DNA of 64,000 nt from Acidobacteriota bacterium (lineage in GTDB: Bacteria; Acidobacteriota; Vicinamibacteria; Vicinamibacterales; SCN-69-37): assembly GCA_016716905.1 (NCBI GenBank), contig JADJUS010000022.1, forward strand, positions 1,227,501-1,291,500. Direction: 5' to 3'. Numbering within the stretch: the stretch's first letter is position 1; each line of letters starts with the position of its first letter. Below, piece by piece: positions 34,253-44,209 of the stretch. The translations under genes and the position numbers were made by a program. The notes under the pieces are model-generated. The model did not search any database. It saw only the letters and a list, made by a program, of their open reading frames with translations, and was not told where the DNA came from.

Positions 34253-36640
34253 TCAGCGCGCCACCTGTGGGCCCGACAGGGCCAGTCCCCGAACCGGGCT
34301 GATATCCGCCACGTAGATGCTGCGCCCGTGTGTGGCGATGACGAGCTCGCCCTCGCGAGGATGCACCACCAGGTCATGCACCGGAATCGTCGGCAGGTTG
34401 GCGCGCAGCGACATCCACGTCACACCGCGGTCCACGGAGGCATACACCCCCGAATCAGTGCCCAGATACAGGATGCGCGCGTTTGCAGGATCCTCGCCGA
34501 CGACGTTGATGGGTTCGGCGGGGAGGTTGCCGGCCAGCGACGTCCACGTCTGCCCGTAGTCGCGCGAGACGTACAGATACGCTGTGAACTCGTTGTAGCG
34601 GTACCCGGTCATGGAGACAAAGACCGTGGCTTCGTTGTGGCGCGACGCCACGACACGCGTGATCCAGCGCTCCGGCAACGACTCACCGATGCGGGCCCAC
34701 GTGGTTCCTCCGTCGCGGGTCACATGCAACCGCCCGTCGTCGGCGCCGGTGTAAATCAGATCGGCGCGCAGCGGCGACTCGGACACGCTGGTCAAGGTGC
34801 CCCAGGGCACATTGCCCTGCACCGCCGGGCCACTGGTGAGGTCGGGACTGACGGCTGTCCACGAATCCCCACGATCGGGCGACTTGAAGAGGCGCTCAGC
34901 CGCGTAGTACATCGTGCGAGGATTGTGCGCCGAGAAGAAGAATGGCGTCATCCAGTTGGTGCGATACGCCGGCTGGCCGGGCGGCGCCTTCGGCGCAATG
35001 GCCTCACTGCGTCCCGTGGACATGCGCTTGCGCCTCAACTCCCCGAATTGATGTTCGTAGTAGTAGACGTCCTTGTCGGACGGATCGCGGTAGGTAAAGT
35101 ACGAGTCGCCTCCGCCCCATTGGTCGAGGTAGACATGGGTCCACTGATCGCCACGGTCGGCAGCCATCGTCTGCGTCGACACACCAAAGAGCGCGGCGTT
35201 ATCCTGCGTCCCCCCGTAGATGTTGTACGGCGTGTCCATGTCCACCGACACGGCGTAGAACTCGCCTATCGGAATGTTGTTGAGATGCAGCCACGAGGCG
35301 CCCCGGTCGTAACTCAGATGCAGGCCTCCGTCGTTGCCCAACAACATGTGGTCGCCATTTTCCGGATTGATCCAGAGATCGTGCTGATCAAGATGCAGCA
35401 CCGTGGATCCGTGCGGCAGCAGGTGCACCAGCGTGCCCTGAATCTGACGGTAGGTGCGCCCACCGTTCCCCGACACCATGAACCGGTTGTTGGGCAGATA
35501 CACGACGTCTTCGTTGTCGGGGGCCACCTGGATGAGGCAGAAGTCCCAGCCGGTCGCCACCGGCTCGGCATTGACCTTCCGCCAACTGCTCCCGGCATCG
35601 TCGGACCGATAGACTTCCCCACCAATTCGATCGGGCGCCTGGGCGCCGCCGCGGCCACGCCCGCCGGCCGGAAGCGCGGATGGGGGTGCGTAGTTGTCGA
35701 CCAGCGCATACACGACGCGGGGATTGGAACGCGCAATGGCGAAACCAATGCGACCGACATTCGCGCCAGACGGCAGACCATTGGCCAGCAGCGTCCATGT
35801 GGCGCCGCCGTCCGTGCTCTTGTAGGCCCCGCTGCCGGGTCCGTTCGGCGTGTGGCCCCACGCCTTGCGCGACCGATCCCACATCGCCGCGTACACCACG
35901 TCAGGATTCGACGGGTCCAGCGCAAGATCGATCGCCCCCGTGCGCCCGTTCACATAGAGCGTGCGCTGCCACGTCTTGCCGCCATCAGTTGTGCGAAATA
36001 CCCCGCGCTCTTCGTTCTCAGAGTAGAGGCGGCCGATCGCCGCAACCCAGACACGGTTGGGGTCCTTCGGGTGCACGAGCACCTGCGCGATGTGATGGGA
36101 GTCGGTCAGTCCCATGTTCGTCCAGGTTGCGCCGGCGTCCACTGACTTGTACACGCCGAACCCGGCGTACGAACTGCGGGCCATCAGCACTTCGCCTGTG
36201 CCCACCCACACCACGTTGGGATCAGACGGCGCGACGGCGATGGAGCCGATCGACGTCGTGGCTTCCTTGTCGAAGATCGGCGTCCACGTTGTGCCGTTGT
36301 TGACCGATTTCCACACGCCGCCGATGCCGGCGCCGGCATAGATGGTGGAAGGCCGACCCGGTGCCACCGCCACGGTTTCGATGCGTCCTCCCTGCAGTCG
36401 GGGTCCCACCGAGCGCCATGACAGCGCCGTGACGGGAGACTCCCGTGCCATCTGTTGATGGCGCGCCCAGGCCTCACGTCGCGCGTCCGAACCGGTCGCC
36501 GGCACCGAAAGACCTCCACGAGGCCCGGTGCCGGGCGCTTGCCCCTCGCCCGAGGCGTGCACCACCCAGCCCGCAGCGATGAAGACCCCCACCCCGAGCG
36601 CGCTCCACACCACCAGCTTGCGCACGTCTCTCATCCACAT
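34253..36640 (-). CDS. Secreted sortilin/VPS10-like BNR-repeat beta-propeller protein
   Basis: 795 residues with an N-terminal membrane-signal segment (LVVWSALGVGVFIAAGWVV). The body is a chain of BNR/Asp-box repeats of the form S-x-D-x-G-x-T-W (YKSVDAGATWTNM, FRTTDGGKTWQRT, YKSTDGGATWTLL, VSRDYGQTWTSLAG, ASVDRGVTWMSL), i.e. a large beta-propeller related to sortilin VPS10 and exo-xyloglucanase domains. Usual motifs WRSVGPRLQGGRIETVAVAPG and AGIGGVWKSVNNGTTW open it. Enzymatic activity is unknown; many relatives are just binding proteins. Convergent with napB. A paralogue lies at 41204-44200. Confidence 0.87.
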   Translation of the reverse strand: MWMRDVRKLVVWSALGVGVFIAAGWVVHASGEGQAPGTGPRGGLSVPATGSDARREAWARHQQMARESPVTALSWRSVGPRLQGGRIETVAVAPGRPSTIYAGAGIGGVWKSVNNGTTWTPIFDKEATTSIGSIAVAPSDPNVVWVGTGEVLMARSSYAGFGVYKSVDAGATWTNMGLTDSHHIAQVLVHPKDPNRVWVAAIGRLYSENEERGVFRTTDGGKTWQRTLYVNGRTGAIDLALDPSNPDVVYAAMWDRSRKAWGHTPNGPGSGAYKSTDGGATWTLLANGLPSGANVGRIGFAIARSNPRVVYALVDNYAPPSALPAGGRGRGGAQAPDRIGGEVYRSDDAGSSWRKVNAEPVATGWDFCLIQVAPDNEDVVYLPNNRFMVSGNGGRTYRQIQGTLVHLLPHGSTVLHLDQHDLWINPENGDHMLLGNDGGLHLSYDRGASWLHLNNIPIGEFYAVSVDMDTPYNIYGGTQDNAALFGVSTQTMAADRGDQWTHVYLDQWGGGDSYFTYRDPSDKDVYYYEHQFGELRRKRMSTGRSEAIAPKAPPGQPAYRTNWMTPFFFSAHNPRTMYYAAERLFKSPDRGDSWTAVSPDLTSGPAVQGNVPWGTLTSVSESPLRADLIYTGADDGRLHVTRDGGTTWARIGESLPERWITRVVASRHNEATVFVSMTGYRYNEFTAYLYVSRDYGQTWTSLAGNLPAEPINVVGEDPANARILYLGTDSGVYASVDRGVTWMSLRANLPTIPVHDLVVHPREGELVIATHGRSIYVADISPVRGLALSGPQVAR

Positions 36641-36682
36641 GGCCGAGAGAATACCGCTCTTTGCCAGGAAGGCGGTGGCGGC

Positions 36683-38068
36683 CTACCGCCGAATCGCCTG
36701 CAGGATGCCCTCTTCCTTCATCAGTGCTTCAATTTCCGCGACCGTCCGCGGCGCGCCGGCCGAGAGCACCTCACGCCCCGTTGCAGTGATCGCGACGGTG
36801 TCCTCGATACGGATGCCAATCTGTTCGTCGAACCGGAAGAGCTGAATGTCGCAGGCAAAGACGAAACCGGGCTTCAGCACTTCATCGGGACCGGCAAACG
36901 TGCCCATGACGTCGTGGGTCGCCAGGCCAATCGAGTGGTTGTAGCCGCCGTAGCGGATGATGCTGGCAAAGTCGCTCGCAAACCGCTCGAGCCCGTTTGC
37001 CTTGAGCGCCTCTTCCATTTTCTGGCCCACCTGGCGAAGCGTGATACCGGGCCGGTAGTTCTCGATGGCCGCGTCGCGCACGACGAGCGCCGCCTCATAC
37101 AACTCGCGCTGTCTGGCCGAGAATTTCCCCGAGACGGGGAACGTGGTGGAGATATCCACGTGATAGTTGCCGAGGTCTGGTCCCGCGTCGAGTATCACGA
37201 ACTCCCCGTCGGCCAGCACGCGGTCGTAGGCGTGATAGTGGCCGTAGGCGTGATTCTTCCCCGACATGATGATCGTGTAGTAGGCCAGTCCGCGGCTGCC
37301 ACCGAGCGCGGTGACGAACTCGAACAGAGCCGCCAGCGACCGCTCCGCAACGCCCGGCTGAGTCGACCGGATGAACGCCTTGTGGCCCTCCACGCCCAAC
37401 TGCGCCGCATCGCGCATGAGCGCCAACTCGGCCGTCGACTTGTATTTGCGCAGATTCCAGACCAGCGTTGAACTGTCGCGAACGTCGACCTGCGGAAACC
37501 GCTCGCGCAGCAACTTGACGAACTGCAGTTCCCGGGTCAATCGCCCGTCCCAGTCATTCATCGTCATCGATCGCTGCAGCGCGTTGAACTTTTCGTTGCT
37601 GTTCTCGGGGCCGATTTCCTCGGGCCTGAACAGGGTGTAGACGGGCGTGTTGCGGCGGACAAGGCCGGCGAGATACCCATTGAAGCCATCGGCTGGCATG
37701 ACACGCTCGATGCCGGTGACCTTGGCCGGTGCCCGGACCAGGTCCACCGGAAGGCCCATCCCATCAGCGGTCTTTTCGTCCATCGTGAAGAACAGCACGC
37801 TTTCTTTTCGCATGCCGTCTACGACCAGGACGGCGTCAGGAATTTCAACGCCGGTCATGTAGAAGAAGTCGTGCCCCTGCCGGAAGGCGACGTCGCTCTC
37901 CGGCGTCGTCGCTCCCAGAAAGATCGCAACCCCGTCGCCGATGCCTCCCATCAACAGGCTGCGCCGCGACGCGTACTCCGCCGTATCGAGTGCGCGTGCC
38001 GTGGGCGCCGCAGGACTCACCGACACGGCCACACACACGAATGCCACTGCCAGAAGACGTCGTCTCAT
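36683..38068 (-). CDS. M24-family aminopeptidase P-like protein, secreted
   Basis: 461 residues. The ATG at 38068 is set by its ATGA overlap with the acylase stop and by GGGAG 7 bases ahead; a signal peptide follows (RRLLAVAFVCVAVSVSPAA). The pita-bread fold metal site is mostly visible: FVILDAGPDLGNYHVDIST (two Asp), HSIGLATHDVMG (His) and IRIEDTVAIT (Glu). At the position of the fourth usual ligand (the Glu of the EPG-type motif) the protein has FACDIQLF, an Asp, which may alter metal binding. Would cleave X-Pro N-terminal peptide bonds in the periplasm. Operon with the penicillin acylase gene. Confidence 0.85.
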   Translation of the reverse strand: MRRRLLAVAFVCVAVSVSPAAPTARALDTAEYASRRSLLMGGIGDGVAIFLGATTPESDVAFRQGHDFFYMTGVEIPDAVLVVDGMRKESVLFFTMDEKTADGMGLPVDLVRAPAKVTGIERVMPADGFNGYLAGLVRRNTPVYTLFRPEEIGPENSNEKFNALQRSMTMNDWDGRLTRELQFVKLLRERFPQVDVRDSSTLVWNLRKYKSTAELALMRDAAQLGVEGHKAFIRSTQPGVAERSLAALFEFVTALGGSRGLAYYTIIMSGKNHAYGHYHAYDRVLADGEFVILDAGPDLGNYHVDISTTFPVSGKFSARQRELYEAALVVRDAAIENYRPGITLRQVGQKMEEALKANGLERFASDFASIIRYGGYNHSIGLATHDVMGTFAGPDEVLKPGFVFACDIQLFRFDEQIGIRIEDTVAITATGREVLSAGAPRTVAEIEALMKEEGILQAIRR

Positions 38069-40521
38069 CGCCATTCTCCCTTTGGCGGCGCACCGTGAAG
38101 CGGCGGTGCCGCGGGCCATGGGCGCATCATACTCGGGAGTCGCGTCTGCACTTCCTCTCGTTGGACTGCGTGCTCGACCGCTCTTAGCGCGCGGAGCGTC
38201 AACGTGTGCGCGCGTTCTTTGTCGATACGCGCACGCGAGTACACGAGCGGAAAGAATTCATCGTTCGCCCACAGCGCGTGCAGGTTGCTGAAGAATGGGC
38301 TCTCGGGTTGTGCCGACTGGCCGGGCACGTTGGTCACAAGTGATCGATCCCAGTCGGCCACGTCGAGAATTTCGCGATAACTCGCGCCGTCGGCGGCGAG
38401 GGTGCCGGTGCCGCCCGGACGTTCGACGGTCGCGAGGCTGTAGGCGGGCACCAGCGGGAACGGGAACGGCCGCGTGTGCAAGCGTCCCCAGCGCCACTGC
38501 GACCAGTCCGCGCCCTGTGAGGACGTCATCTCGGCGACGGCTTTCGCCAGCGTCGCTTCGTGTTCAGCCTTTCGTGCGTCCGCAGACCGTGACGGGTCAC
38601 GCTCTGCGGCGCTCGACATGCCGCGCCACACGTCGTGGATGGCCGCCGCGGCGCTGTCCCTGGCGAGGGTTGCGTTCCACGAGGCGAGCAACTGTCGCGC
38701 GCGTTCGACCGCTGCGGTTGAGGAGGTCCATCCACGAAACAGCGCAATCTCGCTCTCCGCGCGCAGATGTCTGGCGTCGAGCTGCATACGTCGGTGGTCG
38801 TCCAGCGTGAAGGGCTTCGGCGAATCAAACAACTGCCGCAGCCGGGTAATGCGCTCGTAGGGCAGATTGGCTGACGACTTGAACATGAGCGGCGGCGCGT
38901 AGTCCTTCGGCTGCACGTTGTGATTGGCGGTCGCAATGAAGCCGCGCTCGGGATTGAGCTCACGAGGCAGGTCCCGACGGAAACCATTCCACTCATACGC
39001 GCCGGTGCCGGGCACCGGCAGTCGGCCCACCCAGGACCGTCCGTCCGCACCGGCGGTGCGGCGATCGGGCGTGAGTGCCGAGGCCTGCCAGGAGATATTG
39101 CCCTCGACATCGCCGCAGATCAGGTTCTCGCTCGGAGCCTTCCAGTACATCGCATCGGTGAGGAACGTTTTGCAGTCCTTGGATTGCGCCAGGCGCAGGC
39201 TGCCAAGGTAGGGCGCCGTGCCGGGCTCGAGCATCGCCGAACGAAGAACGTAGAACTTGTTGCGCGCGCGGTCCTCGTGGAACACCGGACCGTGCCGTGT
39301 GAACTTCAGCTCGACCGTCTCCGCGGCGCCGCCTTTGACGCGCACTTCTTCGCGCACCACGCGCACCGGTTCCCACTGTCCGCGGAATCGGACTTCACCG
39401 GGATTGGCCGGATTGACGTCCTCCACGTAGACGTCCTCCATGTCGGTGCCGACAATCGTCAGGCCCCATCCGAGTCGTTCGTTGTGACCGATGGCCGCGC
39501 CGACAAACGGCACTTCGCCCGATCCGATCACGTTCCAGCCTGGCGCATGCAGGTGGACGATGTAGCGCAGCGACGGATGGGTCACCGTGCGATGAGGATC
39601 GTTGACGACGACGGGTTTGCCGGTCGCTGAGAGGCGGCCACTCACCACCCAATTGTTTGAACCGGGAGGATCAGGTGGCGCGGAGGGGCCAAACGTCTTC
39701 GGTTCAAATCCGCTGCGGCCGCGCGCGCCGACCAGGGGCCGATACTGTTCCAGGATCTCAGGCGTATTCCCGCCGCGACCGCCGCCGCCCGCGCGTCCAC
39801 CGGTCGTGGTGACGGTCTCGTCGATGATCGAGAGGTCGAGGCCTTCGGGCAACGCCAGGTCGTCCCAGGGATCCGGATTGCGTTGACGATTCGCCGCCTC
39901 GCGCCCCAGCCGCACCACCGCACGCGCCAGTGTCAGTTCTGCGGTGGCGTCACCAAACGTTGCCGTCCGCAGTACGACGGTTTCGGCCGTCCACGGGTCC
40001 GGCGTGACGCCGGTCAACACGAACTCGATAGGCAGTGTGTTCTTGTGCGCGGTGATAAAAGCATTCACGCCCGCCGCGTACGCCTCGAAGATGCGTTTGC
40101 CGTCCGGGTGATAACTCGTCCATTCACGATCATCCATGGGGCCGCGATACCGGAGCAGCCGCGCCTGCCGATCACGCCCGACCGCCTGCGGCCCGAGGAT
40201 CTCGGCCATGCGGCCTTCCCGCTCGCGCCGCCACATCTCCATCTGCCACAGCCGGTCCTGGGCCATGACATACCCCTGCGCAAAGAACAGATCCTCCGTG
40301 TTCTGCGCGTAGATGTGCGGGATGCCCCAGCGATCGCGAATCACCTCGACGGTGTCACGCAGTCCCACGAGGCGTTGCTCACCATCGATTGGCGTGAGCG
40401 CCGCCCGCGCCAGCGCCCGAAGCGCATCAGGAGGCGTCGCCACCTGCCGGGCAGGCAGCGCGACGATGGTGACGAGGAGGAGGGTGAGGACGCCGGCAAG
40501 AAGCAGTCTGGGTCGCGCCAT
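38065..40521 (-). CDS. Penicillin acylase (peptidase S45) family protein
   Basis: 818-residue exported Ntn-hydrolase precursor. Signal peptide at residues 1-25. The alpha chain has GIPHIYAQNTEDLFFAQGYV and QDRLWQMEMWRREREG. The self-cleavage site is PPGSNNWVVSG, where Ser288 becomes the N-terminal catalytic residue of the beta chain, followed by GKPVVVNDPHRTVTHPS. The usual Asn/His supports follow (FIATANHNVQP). Hydrolyses amides such as penicillins, acyl-homoserine lactones or N-acyl peptides; the substrate cannot be fixed. An insert of Gly/Arg-rich sequence precedes the site. Coupled to the downstream aminopeptidase. Confidence 0.92.
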   Translation of the reverse strand: MARPRLLLAGVLTLLLVTIVALPARQVATPPDALRALARAALTPIDGEQRLVGLRDTVEVIRDRWGIPHIYAQNTEDLFFAQGYVMAQDRLWQMEMWRREREGRMAEILGPQAVGRDRQARLLRYRGPMDDREWTSYHPDGKRIFEAYAAGVNAFITAHKNTLPIEFVLTGVTPDPWTAETVVLRTATFGDATAELTLARAVVRLGREAANRQRNPDPWDDLALPEGLDLSIIDETVTTTGGRAGGGGRGGNTPEILEQYRPLVGARGRSGFEPKTFGPSAPPDPPGSNNWVVSGRLSATGKPVVVNDPHRTVTHPSLRYIVHLHAPGWNVIGSGEVPFVGAAIGHNERLGWGLTIVGTDMEDVYVEDVNPANPGEVRFRGQWEPVRVVREEVRVKGGAAETVELKFTRHGPVFHEDRARNKFYVLRSAMLEPGTAPYLGSLRLAQSKDCKTFLTDAMYWKAPSENLICGDVEGNISWQASALTPDRRTAGADGRSWVGRLPVPGTGAYEWNGFRRDLPRELNPERGFIATANHNVQPKDYAPPLMFKSSANLPYERITRLRQLFDSPKPFTLDDHRRMQLDARHLRAESEIALFRGWTSSTAAVERARQLLASWNATLARDSAAAAIHDVWRGMSSAAERDPSRSADARKAEHEATLAKAVAEMTSSQGADWSQWRWGRLHTRPFPFPLVPAYSLATVERPGGTGTLAADGASYREILDVADWDRSLVTNVPGQSAQPESPFFSNLHALWANDEFFPLVYSRARIDKERAHTLTLRALRAVEHAVQREEVQTRLPSMMRPWPAAPPLHGAPPKGEWR

Positions 40522-40531
40522 GACGCACAGC

Positions 40532-41066
40532 TTACCCGGCTTCGGTATTCACGCCCGACATGGTGCCGAGGTTGTTTCGGCCGCGCGGACGATAGGCGTG
40601 AGGGGCGAACCACAACGTCCCCGGCCCCGGCGTCGAGTCAGGCCGTCTGACGACGTAGGAGGTAAGGGCATAAACGCCCGACGGTGCGGAACGCATGACC
40701 TGCGTGGGTTCGGCCACCGATTCCGAGAGCAGTGTCAGGTGATCGGCAGGGAACGTGTGGCGCCACATCTCAGCGCCCCTGTCGTCAATGGCGGTGACAC
40801 CGGTCTGGGTCACAACGGCCTTCGCGATCTGTCCGGTTGCCACCGGCGAAAGCATGGTCCAACTCAACCCCAAGGTAATGATCGCGAGAGACGCAAGCGT
40901 CGGGAACCAGAAGATCCGTCGAGGCGCCGAAACAGGAGGCGTCGGGGGAGGGTGGACTTCGGGAGCAACAGCCGTTGTCTCAGCGCGAACGGATCCGGTA
41001 GTCGCGCGAAGCCAGATACTCGGCGATGGCCTTCCACGAATCGAGGCGATCCATCTCGCGCAACAT
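40532..41066 (-). pseudogene. Broken gene for an HTH-transmembrane-propeller type regulator
   Basis: From ATG 41066 the frame reads MLREMDRLDSWKAIAEYLAS, the typical start of acidobacterial HTH proteins (DSWKEIAxYLxR...TVQRWE), but ends in a stop 9 codons on, before the recognition helix is complete. A shifted frame then continues without a stop: a Pro-rich linker, one transmembrane helix (FWFPTLASLAIITLGLSWTM) and a short extracytoplasmic piece ending at 40532 (VYALTSYVVRR and on). The two halves look like one gene that suffered an internal deletion or frameshift, plus loss of most of its C-terminal sensor. Confidence 0.5.
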
Positions 41067-41203
41067 CCTACACGACCGGTTCTTCAGCCCACGGTCCCGC
41101 CCGATTTCCGCGGACGGTCGAGGCGAAGGCTGGAAGCTGCGTCCATCAACTCCGCCCAGGTCAGCACTTCTGCTGGCGCGGCCGTCTGGTATTCTCTGCC
41201 GGA

Positions 41204-44200
41204 ATGCCCAGACGAGTCCTCTCACTGCTTGCCTTCCTGGCGTGCGCCGCCGTGCTGTCCGCACAGGCCGTGCCGCCGCCGGTGACCGCCGCCGATCTGT
41301 CCGCACTCCGGTTCCGCACCATCGGCCCGGCAAACATGAGCGGCCGCTTCGTGGACCTCGCGGTCGTCGAGCGCGACCCGTACACGTTTTACGCGGCCAG
41401 CGCCACGGGTGGCATCTTCCGCACCACCGACAACGGCGTCACGTTCGCGCCCGTCTTCGAGAAGGAGGCCGTGCACTCGGTTGGCGCCATCGCCGTGAAT
41501 CAGTCCAACCCCGACATCCTGTGGGTGGGCACGGGTGAACGGGCCAACCGGCAGAGTTCGTCCTGGGGCGACGGTGTCTACAAATCCACCGATGCGGGCA
41601 AGACGTGGACACACGTCGGCCTGCGCGATTCACATCACATCGGTCGCATCGTGCTGCACCCGTCAAATCCCGACGTGGCGTTCGTGGCGGCGATGGGCCA
41701 TCTGTGGGGGCCGAATGACGAACGCGGCCTGTATCGCACCACGGACGGCGGCCGGACGTGGACGCCGGTGCTGCGCGTCAACTACGACACCGGCGTCGTG
41801 GACGTGGCGATGGATCCATCCGACCCGCAGATCATGTACGCCGCCGCCTATCAGCGCCGGCGCACGGCGTTCGGCTTCGACGGCGGAGGGCCTGGCAGCG
41901 GACTGCACAAATCCACGGACGGCGGCACCACGTGGCGCAAGCTGAGCGGCAACGGCCTGCCGGCCGGCGAATACGGACGGATCGGCATTTCGATTTACCG
42001 CAAGGATCCGCGCGTGGTCTACGTGTCGATCGAACAGGGTGGCAAGTACAACGCGTCCACCGCGTACATCATCCGCAAGGGCGGCGTGTATCGCTCGGAT
42101 GACAAAGGCGAACACTGGACGTTCAAGAGCGACTGGAATCCGCGCCCGATGTACGCGAGCCAGATCCTCGTCGACCCCTCCGATGACCAGCGCATCTACA
42201 TGGTCAACACGTTCAGCTACTCCGACGACGGCGGAGTCACGTTCCGGCCTGCGCGGCAATCGCTGCATGGCGACGACCGCCTGGTTTGGGTGGACTGGCG
42301 CGACTCGCGCCACATCATCAAGCTCGACGATGGCGGAATAGGCATTTCGTACGATCGCGGGCAGAAGTGGCTCTACATCCCGTCACTGCCGGTCAGCCAG
42401 CTCTACCGGGTCGCGGTGGACAACGCGGTGCCCTACAACATCTACGGCGGCTTCCAGGACAACGGCTGCTGGATGGGACCGAGCGCCACCTATCAGACGA
42501 CCGGCATCCTCAACGAAGACTGGAAGCGCCTGTGCGGCGGCGACGGATTCTTTGTGGCGCCCGACCCGGACGATCCGCGACGGGTCTATTCCGCCTCGCA
42601 GTTTCTGGGTCTCGCCCGGGGCGATCTGCAAACCTGGCAGAGCTCCAGCGTCCGTCCCGGAGACCCCACGGGCGCGATTGGCGGCCGGCGCAATTTTGAC
42701 ATCTACGCGCAGAAGCTGCCGGCGCCGGAGCTGGGCAACGCCATGCACCCTGCGAACTGGGACGCGCCGTTCCTGCTTTCGCCGCACGACACGAAGACGA
42801 TCTATGCCGGCGGCAAGCACCTGTTTCGAAGCCGGGATCAAGGCACCACATGGGAAGACTTGGGCGACATGACGACCGGCGTCGATCGACGGTCGTTGCC
42901 AATCATGGAGCGCCTGCCCACCGACGACACACTATCGCTCGATGACGGCGTGCCCTACTGGCCGACGATCTCGGCCCTGGCGGAATCGCCGCGAGTGAAG
43001 GGCCTTGTCTACGTGGGGGCCGACGACGGGCGGTTGCGAGTGTCGCGCGACGAGGGGAAGACCTGGACGAACGTGGACGCGCGAGTGCCGGGCCTGCCCA
43101 AGGGCGCCTGGTTCTCGGGCCTCGAGCCCTCCCGTCACGCGGATGGCACGGTCTACATGGTGGTGGACAATCACCGCAGCGACGACTTCACGAACTACGT
43201 CTACCGATCGACGGACTTCGGCCAGACCTGGACGTCAATCGTTGGAGACCTGCCCGCGAAGCGCGTCGCGCGCACGATCAGGGAAGACGCGCGGAATCCG
43301 GCACTGTTGTATCTGGGCACCGAGTTCGGGCTGTTCGTGTCGATAGATGTCGGCGCGCACTGGGTGCCGCTCGGCGCCAACCTGCCGACGCTGGCGATCA
43401 ACGACCTGCTCGTACACCCGCGTGACCAGGACCTGGTGTTGGCCACGCACGGACGCGGTGTGTGGATTCTCGATGGCGTGAGCGCGCTGCAGGAACTGAC
43501 GCCGGCGGTGGCTGCGTCGGCGGCGGCGTTGTTCACGCCGAAGCCAGCGGCCATGATTCGCTACTCGAGTCTCAAGGCGCACATGGGCGACATGGTGTTT
43601 CGCGGCGAGAATCCGGCCGCAGGCGGCGCCATCGACTACTGGATTGGCGGATCGCCCACCGAGGTCGTGCTCACGATTCACGACGCCGCCGGCGCCGAGG
43701 TACGCCGCGTGGCCACGACGAAACAGCGCGGGGTGAATCGCGCCACCTGGAATCTCCGGCATGCCGATCTGGCGGCTGGTGGCGCGGCGACGGCCGCTAC
43801 AACAGATGATGAGGCGCCTGGCGGTGGTCGTATGCAGGGGCCGTGGGTGGCGCCCGGCGACTACACCGTACGCCTGCGCGTGGATGGACAGACCCACGAA
43901 AAGACGATGACCGTTCGCGAGGATCCGCGCATCGACATCCCGCTCGACGATCGGCGCGAGTGGCGCGCCGCGCAGACGGCGGCCGGCGAACTCCACACCC
44001 GCGCCGTCGCCGTCACCGCGAAACTGGCCACTGCCGCCGCCAGCCCTGCGCTGGCGGAACAGCGCCGGCTGGCGCGAGAGGTGGCCGGCCGGCTCAGTGC
44101 GCTCTACAACGAAGTTGATCGGTGGACCGGTCGTCCGACCGCCGACCAACTCTCGAAGCTCGCCCACTATCGCCGCATCGTCGAATCACTGGAGCGGTGA
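41204..44200 (+). CDS. Large secreted sortilin/VPS10-like BNR-repeat protein
   Basis: About 998 residues from the ATG at 41204 (MPRRVLSLLAFLACAAVL), which gives a clean signal peptide; a longer frame upstream is antisense to other genes. Opening LRFRTIGPANMSGRFVDLAV and ASATGGIFRTTDNGVTF are the family's first propeller strands. Multiple Asp-box repeats follow (YKSTDAGKTWTHV, YRTTDGGRTWTPV, HKSTDGGTTWRKL, YRSTDFGQTWTSI). C-terminal ~200 residues form a beta domain and a helical tail (ALYNEVDRWTGRPTADQLSK). A GGTATTCT -10-like box lies 8 bases before the start codon. Function unknown. Paralogue of the 34253-36640 product. Confidence 0.88.
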   Translation: MPRRVLSLLAFLACAAVLSAQAVPPPVTAADLSALRFRTIGPANMSGRFVDLAVVERDPYTFYAASATGGIFRTTDNGVTFAPVFEKEAVHSVGAIAVNQSNPDILWVGTGERANRQSSSWGDGVYKSTDAGKTWTHVGLRDSHHIGRIVLHPSNPDVAFVAAMGHLWGPNDERGLYRTTDGGRTWTPVLRVNYDTGVVDVAMDPSDPQIMYAAAYQRRRTAFGFDGGGPGSGLHKSTDGGTTWRKLSGNGLPAGEYGRIGISIYRKDPRVVYVSIEQGGKYNASTAYIIRKGGVYRSDDKGEHWTFKSDWNPRPMYASQILVDPSDDQRIYMVNTFSYSDDGGVTFRPARQSLHGDDRLVWVDWRDSRHIIKLDDGGIGISYDRGQKWLYIPSLPVSQLYRVAVDNAVPYNIYGGFQDNGCWMGPSATYQTTGILNEDWKRLCGGDGFFVAPDPDDPRRVYSASQFLGLARGDLQTWQSSSVRPGDPTGAIGGRRNFDIYAQKLPAPELGNAMHPANWDAPFLLSPHDTKTIYAGGKHLFRSRDQGTTWEDLGDMTTGVDRRSLPIMERLPTDDTLSLDDGVPYWPTISALAESPRVKGLVYVGADDGRLRVSRDEGKTWTNVDARVPGLPKGAWFSGLEPSRHADGTVYMVVDNHRSDDFTNYVYRSTDFGQTWTSIVGDLPAKRVARTIREDARNPALLYLGTEFGLFVSIDVGAHWVPLGANLPTLAINDLLVHPRDQDLVLATHGRGVWILDGVSALQELTPAVAASAAALFTPKPAAMIRYSSLKAHMGDMVFRGENPAAGGAIDYWIGGSPTEVVLTIHDAAGAEVRRVATTKQRGVNRATWNLRHADLAAGGAATAATTDDEAPGGGRMQGPWVAPGDYTVRLRVDGQTHEKTMTVREDPRIDIPLDDRREWRAAQTAAGELHTRAVAVTAKLATAAASPALAEQRRLAREVAGRLSALYNEVDRWTGRPTADQLSKLAHYRRIVESLER

Positions 44201-44209
44201 TCAGGCCGC

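Noticed and set aside
34328..36145. Plus-strand frame of about 605 codons
   Set aside because: Antisense to the BNR-repeat protein, whose Asp-box repeats are unmistakable.
40313..41203. 297-codon N-terminal extension of the large sortilin-type protein
   Set aside because: The extension is antisense to the acylase and broken HTH gene, and a clean signal peptide begins at the ATG at 41204.
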